Shown here one piece after another: positions 1 through 7,478 of a stretch of DNA of 41,324 nt (its first letter is position 1; each line of letters starts with the position of its first letter). Under the pieces are notes generated by a model. That model was not told the DNA's origin. It searched no databases and saw only the letters and a list, made by a program, of their open reading frames with translations. Origin of the DNA: Lachnospiraceae bacterium (lineage in GTDB: Bacteria > Bacillota > Clostridia > Lachnospirales > Lachnospiraceae); assembly GCA_910574195.1 (NCBI GenBank), contig CAJTBF010000021.1, positions 1-41,324 of the forward strand, given 5' to 3'. Both the position numbers and the translations under genes were made by a program.

Positions 1-80
1 CTAATGGAGGTCTTCCTCCCATGATAAAACGGCAGCGATACTATGATTCCCTGAAAGAAGCAGCATAGGATACAAAATCC

Positions 81-1163
81 TTGAGGAAAATGTGTCAACT
101 AATCTTGACAAAATCAGACCACCATGCGGTCATTCCCACAATGGAGATTGCGGTCACTGACCTTTCCTCTGTGCCGGAGGGGGAAATGAAGATACTTTCC
201 CTTGCCGCAAACCGCCTGCTCTGTGCCACAGGGGAAAAGCATGAGTACGAAACGGTCAAGGCAGAGTTTCTCTGCAACGGCGCTAATTTTACGGTTTCCG
301 GGAAGTCCGTAATAAGGAACGGGTGGAAAGATTTTGAAGCGGCTTTCAGGCGTTCTTACAAAACATCGGAAGATAAGGAAAAAGAGGATAAGAAGCTGCC
401 GGAGCTTTCGGAGGGAATGGCTTTTGAAGGAGTGCAGACAAAGGTAACAGAGCATTTTACCCAGCCGCCGAAACACTTTACGGAAGATTCCCTGCTGTCA
501 GCAATGGAACGTGCCGGAGCGGAGGATATGGGAGATGAAGTGGAGCGCAAGGGGCTTGGCACACCTGCTACAAGGGCAGACGTGATTGAGAAGTTGGTCA
601 AGGACGGTTTTGTGAAGCGGGAGAAAAAGCAGATGCTCCCCACGGAGGACGGGGTGAAGCTCATCACAGTGCTTCCGGATGTGGTAAAGTCACCCAAACT
701 TACCGCTGATTGGGAAAATGCCCTTACCCTTGTGGCAAAGGGCGAGTATTCCATGCAGGAATTTATGGGCGGCATAGAGGATATGGTAAAAGGGCTTGTG
801 CAGACCTACCACAGCGTCAGCGATGAACAGAAATCCATGTTCGGGGGCGGCGCACAGGAATCTCTTGGGAAATGCCCGAAATGCGGCGGCGATGTGGTGA
901 AAGGGAAATTCGGAGCTTACTGTAAAAACAAGTGCGGCATGAACGTGTCACGGGCAATGGGGGCGGCGCTCACCGACAGCCAGGTAAAAAATATGCTGGA
1001 AGGGAAAAAGACCCTTGTAAAAGGCTTAAAAGGGAAGAAAGGCAGTTATGATGCCTACATTATCCCGGAGGGCGTGGAAGATTATTCCTATACCAAAGAC
1101 GGGAAAGAGGTCAAAGGCACACAGTATAAGGTCAGGCTGGAATTTCCCAAAAAGAAAAAATAA
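81..1163 (+). pseudogene. topB: DNA topoisomerase III (type IA), C-terminal half only
   Basis: Type IA topoisomerases relax and decatenate DNA; ICE copies are thought to help transfer or plasmid-like maintenance. The segment starts at the family motif SDHHAVIPT (about residues 12-20) and runs through the C-terminal region to a zinc-ribbon-like part (CPKCGG ... CKNKCG near residues 264-285). The Toprim domain and the catalytic-tyrosine region, which lie N-terminal of SDHHAVIPT in the family, are absent: full-length TopB is about 700 residues and only about 350 are here. The frame is closed by a stop at 66-68, so the N-terminal half is not continuous in this frame even though about 65 bases of window remain. 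The TTG at 81 has no good ribosome site. I read it as a 5'-disrupted gene. The alternative, a frameshift close to the window edge with the other half outside, cannot be excluded. Confidence 0.75.
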
Positions 1164-1179
1164 CAGGGAGGTGATCTGT

Positions 1180-1953
1180 TTGTATGCAGAAGAAGCATCT
1201 TCCGTAATACAGAGCGGGCAGGTATGGGAGAAAGGAGGGAACCATTTGTATGGAACGGACTGCATGGACATACTGCCCAAACTGCCCGGTGAAAGCATTG
1301 ATCTGATTATTGCTGACCCGCCATATTACAGAATGAAAGGCGGCTTTGACTTTGTATTCCGTTCAGAAAAAGAATATCTGGAATGGTGTTCCTTATGGGT
1401 GGCTGAGTGCTGCCGGGTATTGAAGCCGACAGGGGCGTTTTACTGTTGGGGGAGCTGCCTGATGATAGATAAACTTTCCGTCCTTGTCCTGGAACGGTTT
1501 GACTGGACAAAAAGGAACCTGATTGTATGGAATTATAAAACAGGTCGTCCGGCAAAAACGGCATACCGCAATGAAACGGAATTGCTGTGGTTTTACAGTA
1601 AGGAGCTGCATACGCTCAATCTTGATGAAATCAGGATTGCTTACAGCAAGGGAAGTGAGAAGGACAAAAGAAAAAACCCGAAAGGGAAGTCCTGCGGGAA
1701 TGTGTGGGAATTTTCACGCATTATGCCCAATTATAAAGAATGGACAGGTCATCCCACGCAAAAGCCGGAAAAGCTGGCAGAGAGAATCCTGCTTGCAAGC
1801 AGTAAACCGGGCGATTTAGTGTTGATACCGTTTGCTGGAAGCGGAACGGAGATAGAAGCCTGCATCAGAACCGGGCGGAACTGGCTGGCGGCAGAGAAAG
1901 AAGAACAATACATACAGGAATTTATATTACCGAGGATACAGTCGGTTGTGTAA
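1180..1953 (+). CDS. Site-specific DNA adenine methyltransferase (beta-class, DPPY)
   Basis: Likely transfers a methyl group from S-adenosylmethionine to adenine in a short DNA site. The catalytic motif DPPY is near residues 45-48 and the AdoMet-binding motif FAGSGTE is C-terminal near residues 217-223. This order (catalytic motif first, AdoMet motif last) is that of beta-class N6/N4 methyltransferases. HPTQKPEKLAERI, typical of the family, precedes the AdoMet motif. No restriction endonuclease is next to it, so it is probably an orphan enzyme that modifies the element against host restriction. The start is a choice between TTG 1180 (ribosome site GGGAGGTG at 1166-1173) and TTG 1246 (AAAGGAGGG just upstream). 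I prefer 1180 because the later start would cut into the first strand before the YGTDCMD segment. Confidence 0.85.
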   Translation: MYAEEASSVIQSGQVWEKGGNHLYGTDCMDILPKLPGESIDLIIADPPYYRMKGGFDFVFRSEKEYLEWCSLWVAECCRVLKPTGAFYCWGSCLMIDKLSVLVLERFDWTKRNLIVWNYKTGRPAKTAYRNETELLWFYSKELHTLNLDEIRIAYSKGSEKDKRKNPKGKSCGNVWEFSRIMPNYKEWTGHPTQKPEKLAERILLASSKPGDLVLIPFAGSGTEIEACIRTGRNWLAAEKEEQYIQEFILPRIQSVV

Positions 1954-2043
1954 AACATGCATACAAGGCGCAGGGGTATAACAGCTCTCTGCGCTTTTAT
2001 GCAGAAATGGAAAAAGAAGTAGGAGAAATAGAAGGAAAATAAA

Positions 2044-2331
2044 ATGAGTGAAGCTATGGAGAATGCAACAATGAATACATCTGCAGAAAAGGCAGAGGAA
2101 AGCAAAGCGGAGAAATTTATCCGTCTTGGGGAGTACCGTATCAATAAGGCGATTGACGCTATTGGGAGGATAGAGAACCTTGCCAACCGATCAGCCTATG
2201 ACTATACGCCGGAGCAGGTGGAAGCCATGTTTTCGGTTCTGGAGTCTAAGGTGGCAGAAGTGAAGGCAAAGTTTACGGCAACAAAAGCGAAAGAAAACAC
2301 AGCATTTTCTTTCGGGAACAAGGCAGAGTAG
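2044..2331 (+). CDS. Small charged hypothetical ICE protein
   Basis: A 95-residue, Lys/Glu-rich, soluble protein with no signal peptide or membrane segment. I do not recognise a domain. It looks helical throughout, with a disordered, acidic N-terminal 25 residues and two likely helices (around residues 25-50 and 57-85). An AAGGAAAAT ribosome site precedes ATG 2044, and it lies 12 bases before the next gene, so it is part of the same transcript as the methyltransferase, the HTH protein and the giant downstream. Small proteins at this position are usual in Tn1549-like elements; function unknown. Confidence 0.7.
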   Translation: MSEAMENATMNTSAEKAEESKAEKFIRLGEYRINKAIDAIGRIENLANRSAYDYTPEQVEAMFSVLESKVAEVKAKFTATKAKENTAFSFGNKAE

Positions 2332-2343
2332 GAGGGATCGGCA

Positions 2344-2691
2344 ATGGGAACAGGAGTTTTAAGCACAGGCGATAAGATTTTAAATATGATGAAAGACATG
2401 GATATGAGCATTCCGGGCCTGGTGGCGCTTTCCGGCGTCCGTGAGAATACGCTGTTAGACATCATGGCGGGTATCCGGGAACCGGATATAAGCACACTCT
2501 GCCGGATTGCGGATGCGCTCGGTGTCTGTGTGCGGGAGCTGTGCCCGGATGAAGAACAGTATTCTCTCCCGGTGGATAAGAATACCCTTGCAAAGCTCAT
2601 TGTAGTCAGTGAGATAAACGGTGTGGAGCTGGATGCGCTGGTGGCTTCCATTCTGGAAAAAGGCATTGAGGAAAACGGGTTTTACGATTAA
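2344..2691 (+). CDS. XRE-like helix-turn-helix protein
   Basis: A 115-residue protein. Residues about 10-60 have the pattern of a Cro/C1-type helix-turn-helix (SIPGLVALSGVRENTLLDIM as the HTH core, then PDISTLCRIADALGV, the usual helix 4-5 of the fold). The C-terminal 50 residues form a separate helical segment not typical of plain XRE repressors. It ends 11 bases before the giant gene, whose ribosome site overlaps the end of this frame, so co-transcription is likely. It may regulate the ICE operon or act as a small DNA-binding accessory; its operator is not identifiable here. Confidence 0.75.
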   Translation: MGTGVLSTGDKILNMMKDMDMSIPGLVALSGVRENTLLDIMAGIREPDISTLCRIADALGVCVRELCPDEEQYSLPVDKNTLAKLIVVSEINGVELDALVASILEKGIEENGFYD

Positions 2692-2702
2692 GGAGGGTGA
2701 GA

Positions 2703-5700
2703 ATGGCTGGAGAATATCTCGTTTCAAAGAAATACCATGAAATCTCCGTGCTTGCCGGGGAAACCGCAAGGCAGGTGGCAAAGAACGGGAAAGAATGGAC
2801 AAAGTACCTGGACACAGCCGCAAGGCTGTATAAATACCCGTTTGAGGATCAGATGCTCATCTATGCACAAAGGCCGGATGCCAAAGCCTGCGCCACTATG
2901 GAAATATGGAATGAAAAAATGTTCTGCTGGGTAAACCGTGGGGCAAAGGGGATTGCGCTTTTTGACCGGGAGAGCGAGCGCCCAAGGCTGAGATATGTCT
3001 TTGACGTGTCGGACGTGCATAAGGCAAGACGGATAGGGAAAGACCCGTATTTGTGGGAAATGCGGGAGGAGCATAAAGAGGCTGTGGCTGCGCAGCTTGA
3101 AAAGACATACGGCGCAACTGACAGCGGCAGTTCTTTTGAGAGCAGGCTCATGGAGATCGCCAGGAGGATTGCGGAAGATTATTACACGGAGCTTCTGCCG
3201 GATATGCTCTATTCCAAGGAGGGCAGCTTTTTAGAGGAACTTGACGAGCTGAATGTGGGGCTGCGGCTCCGGGAAACACTTTCCGCAAGCATCGCCTATA
3301 CCCTGTTATCCCGGTGCGGCGCTGACATGGACTTTTGGAAAGATGAGCTGAATTTTGACTATATCAGCGAGTTTAACACGTCAATGGCATTATCCGTGAT
3401 CGGCAATGCCACCACGGATATGTGCAGGCCGCTGCTTATGGAGATCGGGAGGACGGTGGCGGCTTATGACCGCCAGATGGCAAGGCAGAGGGCCTCGGAG
3501 AAGGCAAAAGGAAGGCCGGATAAGGCACAGACGGAACATTCTGAAAAGAATCCTGAAAAAGTGCTTGCAAATGGGGAAGAACCACGCTATAATGCTTTAA
3601 AGCGTGAAAGCGAAAACGAACCACAAACCGAAACAACTGCCAATCATAAAGAAACGGAGGGCATAGCGCATGGAACTGACATACGAGAAGAACGGGGATT
3701 ATCTGATACCCAACCTGATACCGGACAGCGAGCCGGAGGAGCCGCTGACCAAGTACGGCCTGATGCGGAAGAATTACCTGAAGGAACACCGGAGGGGGAT
3801 ATACAGCGGGCTTCTGATGGAAGGCAGGCTGAAAGCGCACTGTCTGGAGATACAGAGGCAGGCAGAGGAGCGGATGGACTTCCTGACGGAGCAGATGGCA
3901 AAAGCCGAGGGAGTGGACGAAGCGCTGAAAGCGTCCGATCAGATGAAATGGGTGGCGAAAATGAACAGCATCAGGAACTCAGCGGAGGAGATCGTGCTGA
4001 CGGAGCTGGTGTACAGCCTTTAAGCAGTGAAGAACAGCAGAATAAGGAAGCAGAGGAGCCGGATAATGGAGAGGATTCATTGTCCGGCTCTTTTTTGGAT
4101 AATCCGGACTTTGCGGAAAAAGCAATGGAGGTTCAGAAAGGGATTTTATGCTCTGACAGCTTTCTTATCCATAAAAGGCCAGAGATTGCGGGTTATTTCG
4201 CATTGGAGCAGGACACAAAACTGCAAACGGAATATTTCAAGAACTGTTTCCATTTTAACATCTATTACGGGTATGAAGCGGCGGGCATTCCGGTAGGTTT
4301 CTATGCCAATGAAGAAGGGATTCACTTCAACATGAGCGGGAAACCGGGAGTGGAAAATGAAGCCCTCATATCATGGGAAGATGCCCGTTTCCTTGTCAAT
4401 TCCTATATGGAGGATGATGTATACCTGCTTCCGAGGGAAAAGGCGGAGCGGATCGACACAAACGGGATGTACCAGCAGCTTGACCTGTTTTCCATGTTTT
4501 CGGAGCAGGTAGGCAGTATCGCCATGAAAGAGGCGGAGGACGGCATTATCCCGGCAGAAAAGGCAGGCCCGGAACCGAAAAAAGAAGCGCTGTCAAAAGA
4601 GCAGCTTGAAACAATCCTGCAAAGCGGCGGCGGCAGGGATAACAGCCGCAAACGTATTTATGCCAAGTACCAGCAGGGAAAGACACCGGAGGAAATGGCG
4701 GAGTTTCTGAAAAAGGAATATGGAACTACCGGGAAAGGTTTTGAGTTTGACGGGAAACAGGTAGCTGTATGGTTCAATGAGCAGGGAATGACAGCCGGAT
4801 ATGGCACATCTGCATTGGAAAATCCCCGGTTTACCATGAGCTGGCAGGAGATAGAAATGGTGATCCGCTCTCAGGTGGAAAATGGCATTTATATGGGCGC
4901 AAACGAAGCCTATCTTGTGGATGAGGTGGAGCGTGACCGGATTGCTACCTATGCAGCATATTTTTTCTATGACGGTATAGGGGAACTGCCACAGGAACTA
5001 TTTGAAAAAGTTGGGAACCGTTCGGATGCCCATGCAAAAATGGTGGAGCTTCTATCTTCACCAGAGGGGATTGACCTTGTTGTTTCCTGTATGGATAAAG
5101 TCCTGCACCAGCTTGAAACGGGGGAGAAGAAACTGCGTTACCGTTCTGTTATGCCGAAAGAGGAACTGCGGGCAGAGCTTGACAACCTGCTTTTAGAAAA
5201 GAAAACTTTCCCCGTATCTGACCATGTGGAAATAAAAAAAGAGGACTTCATCACCCAGGACGAGATAGACCACAGGATCGGAAGGGGAAGCGGATTTGAG
5301 CATGGCTCTTTCCGTATCTATGATTATTTCATGGAGGGGCATGACAGCAAGGAAGCGGCGGCTTTTCTGAAAAAGGAATATGGAATAGGCGGCAGCACCC
5401 ATGCGCTTGCGGGAACTGACCACAGTTACGAGAACCATGACGCAAAAGGAATCAGTCTGGAAAAAGGCAGCATCATGGAACCATACACAAAAATCCTTTT
5501 GTCCTGGAAAGTGGTGGAGAAACGTATCCGCAAGCTCATTGAGGAAGATAAGTATTTATCTCCGAAAGGCAAGGAAGCCTATGCGGAGTATAAGGAGGAA
5601 CAGGCGCAGAAAGAGCTTGAAAAGGCGCAGGCAAAGATCGAGCGTGACACAAAGGTTTCCTGCAAGGATGCCATTGACCGGGCTATCGCTGAGAATTTTG

Positions 5701-7478
5701 ACGGATACCGCCTGCCCAAAGGAACGGCGGAAGGCGTGATAAAGGAATACGGCATTGAACGTGTCAGCTATGTGCTTGCCAATACCATTATGCACCGCAG
5801 GCAGGAGGAAAGGATTTCCTCGGAAAATAAGGAATGGGCAATGTCTATTGAACCTTATGCCATGTATGAGAGCCGGGATATTGTTGCCGCTTCCCACCCT
5901 GCCGTGCTGAATGGCTTTATCAACCAGACAAGAAGATATATCGGGCGTGAGAAAGAGCTTGCAGCCCAGGCAAAAGCAGAGCAGGCGCAGGAGCCGGAGC
6001 AGAATGATATTGCCGATGTTTATGAAGGGGAATTAGACTGGCATATCGTACATGACATGGACGATGATAACGGACAGCCCACGGAATGGAGCGCAAAGCT
6101 GCCTGACGGGGAATTTCTCTGGATTGATAAGGAAACGGAAGGGTATGCCCTTTATGACACCTACAATACAGACGCAAGCCCGGTTTCCGTGTCGGAAACA
6201 CTGGACGGGGCAAAGGAAAGCGGAGAAGAGTATTCCTTAGAGCTTACCGGTGTGGTGGATGTGGAGAGGATTACGGTTGCCCTGGAATCGTCAGAGGATT
6301 TTTCAGAACCGGCGATAGGTTTTTATACCCACCAGTATGCCGATGGCAGGGAAGGTGTGCGTTACCGCCTTGTGACAATGGCAGAGGACGGGCTTCTTGT
6401 ACCCTACCCGGAACATAACCGTTTCTTCATCAATCGTGAGCTGGCGCAGGAGTATATAGATAACCATGCAGACCTGATTGATGTGATTGGATATGATGAG
6501 ATGGTATATGGCTCCATGCACAGGCAGAGCGAACACAAAAGGGAGCAGGCACAGGAAGAAACTTCTGGACATCATGTCCAGAAGTCCAAAGGTACGATTT
6601 CCATTGACGGACAGGAGTGCGTAAAGACAGATGAATGGAAGGCAGGCGATAATAAATATGTGCTTGGCAATTCCGTGGAGGACAGCGATTTCTTCTATGC
6701 AGAGGTAAACGGGGATATACATTTTGAGTATGACCATAAACCGGACAGGGAGGAGGTGGAAGATGATTTCATAGACCTTGAAGCCATGCGGGATATTGAC
6801 CGCCACGAAGCGGAGGTATTCTCACGTTTTGAGGGCAGTGATGATTTTCCTGACATTGACGCTGACGCAGACGAAAAGCCCCTGGCCGCAGACGATATAA
6901 AGAATCTGGTCTTGATTAACAGGGAATATTTTGCAACTTCCCGTACTACGGTCTATGACTTTGAATGTGACATTCGTGGGGAACATGATTCCCTGCAATA
7001 TACCTTGGAGTACCATGATGACGGGGAAGGTTTTACCATTCATACGGAAAAGGATGATATATGGGAGCGTATGCCGGAGCCGGAACTGGAACGCCTGGAA
7101 GGGATTCTCAGCCGGGAAGCAGTGTACTTTAAATACCGTGAAAAGATAGCAGGAACGGAAAGCCTTGAGGATTTGAAGGAGCTTGAGTATGAGATCATGG
7201 AAGATGAATCCCCTGAATTTCCTGCTGTTTCTGGGAGGGTATGGAAAGATTTTTCACAAAAAGAGAGTGAACTGTCAGCCCCGGAGCAGGAAACTTCTGG
7301 ACATGATGTCCAAAAGCGGAAGTATCGGATTGGGGTTAGGGTATATCTGGACAATAAGCCCTATGAGATTACCCAAACCAATGACTGGAATGTGGAGATT
7401 ATGGATCGCTCCCTGTACAATCCCCCCTCGCCGCTTGGAAAGCTGGGAAAACTTCGAGAAGCTGCTGCGGCAGGATGA
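2703..7478 (+). CDS. Giant antirestriction/helicase-methylase protein, N-terminal half (frameshifted)
   Basis: First half of a roughly 3,400-codon ICE gene. The ATG at 2703 is chosen over GTG 2697 because AAGGAGGG (2690-2697) is correctly spaced to it. Order of parts: an ArdC-N-like domain (residues about 10-110, with VNRGAKGIALFD); a low-complexity Gly/Glu/Asp linker (about 280-450) that overlaps a nested tnpV gene; a globular region; two similar modules near 4630-4880 and 5270-5560 sharing the pattern AAxFLKKEYG; a DUF3849-like domain (5650-5950, with SHPAVLNGFI); and LPD-like modules to the end. Two copies of a palindromic 23-bp repeat lie in inter-domain linkers. The frame runs out at 7478 after an extra C in the run at 7422-7427; the natural continuation is in the next frame. 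Such proteins are proposed to protect incoming DNA or process it after transfer. Confidence 0.8.
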   Translation: MAGEYLVSKKYHEISVLAGETARQVAKNGKEWTKYLDTAARLYKYPFEDQMLIYAQRPDAKACATMEIWNEKMFCWVNRGAKGIALFDRESERPRLRYVFDVSDVHKARRIGKDPYLWEMREEHKEAVAAQLEKTYGATDSGSSFESRLMEIARRIAEDYYTELLPDMLYSKEGSFLEELDELNVGLRLRETLSASIAYTLLSRCGADMDFWKDELNFDYISEFNTSMALSVIGNATTDMCRPLLMEIGRTVAAYDRQMARQRASEKAKGRPDKAQTEHSEKNPEKVLANGEEPRYNALKRESENEPQTETTANHKETEGIAHGTDIREERGLSDTQPDTGQRAGGAADQVRPDAEELPEGTPEGDIQRASDGRQAESALSGDTEAGRGADGLPDGADGKSRGSGRSAESVRSDEMGGENEQHQELSGGDRADGAGVQPLSSEEQQNKEAEEPDNGEDSLSGSFLDNPDFAEKAMEVQKGILCSDSFLIHKRPEIAGYFALEQDTKLQTEYFKNCFHFNIYYGYEAAGIPVGFYANEEGIHFNMSGKPGVENEALISWEDARFLVNSYMEDDVYLLPREKAERIDTNGMYQQLDLFSMFSEQVGSIAMKEAEDGIIPAEKAGPEPKKEALSKEQLETILQSGGGRDNSRKRIYAKYQQGKTPEEMAEFLKKEYGTTGKGFEFDGKQVAVWFNEQGMTAGYGTSALENPRFTMSWQEIEMVIRSQVENGIYMGANEAYLVDEVERDRIATYAAYFFYDGIGELPQELFEKVGNRSDAHAKMVELLSSPEGIDLVVSCMDKVLHQLETGEKKLRYRSVMPKEELRAELDNLLLEKKTFPVSDHVEIKKEDFITQDEIDHRIGRGSGFEHGSFRIYDYFMEGHDSKEAAAFLKKEYGIGGSTHALAGTDHSYENHDAKGISLEKGSIMEPYTKILLSWKVVEKRIRKLIEEDKYLSPKGKEAYAEYKEEQAQKELEKAQAKIERDTKVSCKDAIDRAIAENFDGYRLPKGTAEGVIKEYGIERVSYVLANTIMHRRQEERISSENKEWAMSIEPYAMYESRDIVAASHPAVLNGFINQTRRYIGREKELAAQAKAEQAQEPEQNDIADVYEGELDWHIVHDMDDDNGQPTEWSAKLPDGEFLWIDKETEGYALYDTYNTDASPVSVSETLDGAKESGEEYSLELTGVVDVERITVALESSEDFSEPAIGFYTHQYADGREGVRYRLVTMAEDGLLVPYPEHNRFFINRELAQEYIDNHADLIDVIGYDEMVYGSMHRQSEHKREQAQEETSGHHVQKSKGTISIDGQECVKTDEWKAGDNKYVLGNSVEDSDFFYAEVNGDIHFEYDHKPDREEVEDDFIDLEAMRDIDRHEAEVFSRFEGSDDFPDIDADADEKPLAADDIKNLVLINREYFATSRTTVYDFECDIRGEHDSLQYTLEYHDDGEGFTIHTEKDDIWERMPEPELERLEGILSREAVYFKYREKIAGTESLEDLKELEYEIMEDESPEFPAVSGRVWKDFSQKESELSAPEQETSGHDVQKRKYRIGVRVYLDNKPYEITQTNDWNVEIMDRSLYNPPSPLGKLGKLREAAAAG
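3670..4023 (+). CDS. tnpV: TnpV-family protein nested in the giant gene
   Basis: A complete 117-residue frame lying wholly inside the giant gene, in the +1 frame relative to it. Its sequence (MELTYEKNGDYLIPNL, then GLMRKNYLKEHRRGIYSGLL, KAEGVDEALKASDQMKWV, and a C-terminal EEIVLTELVYSL) is what I recognise as the transposon-encoded TnpV family. It has its own ribosome site (GGAGGG at 3655-3660) at good spacing to ATG 3670. In the giant's frame the same bases encode a Gly/Asp/Glu-rich linker without domain character, which supports this frame as the one under selection. TnpV has no firmly established biochemical role. The two products would be translated from one mRNA. Confidence 0.8.
   Translation: MELTYEKNGDYLIPNLIPDSEPEEPLTKYGLMRKNYLKEHRRGIYSGLLMEGRLKAHCLEIQRQAEERMDFLTEQMAKAEGVDEALKASDQMKWVAKMNSIRNSAEEIVLTELVYSL
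6561..6585. repeat. Palindromic in-frame repeat, copy 1
   Basis: Arms CTTCTGGACAT and ATGTCCAGAAG around one centre base (C here), extended by one A/T pair to 12-bp arms. In frame it encodes ETSGHHVQK in the linker before the GTISIDGQE module of the N-terminal half of the giant. Confidence 0.9.
7294..7316. repeat. Palindromic in-frame repeat, copy 2
   Basis: The left arm CTTCTGGACAT is exact, the centre base is G, and the right arm has one change (ATGTCCAAAAG). It encodes ETSGHDVQK immediately before the YRIGVRVYL module and about 105 bases upstream of the frameshift. Confidence 0.85.
7422..7434 (+). other. Frameshift site: C6 run splitting the giant gene
   Basis: The frame from 2703 reads AAT CCC CCC TCG here, then runs 17 codons to a stop. 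One base less (C5) gives NPPRRLESWENFEKLL, which lines up without gaps with a second copy of the same module about 320 bases downstream (YPIFRAESRENFERLL). The sequence therefore shows a +1 insertion in the run. A mutation, a sequencing slip, or +1 ribosomal slippage on consecutive CCC codons are all possible. Confidence 0.85.
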
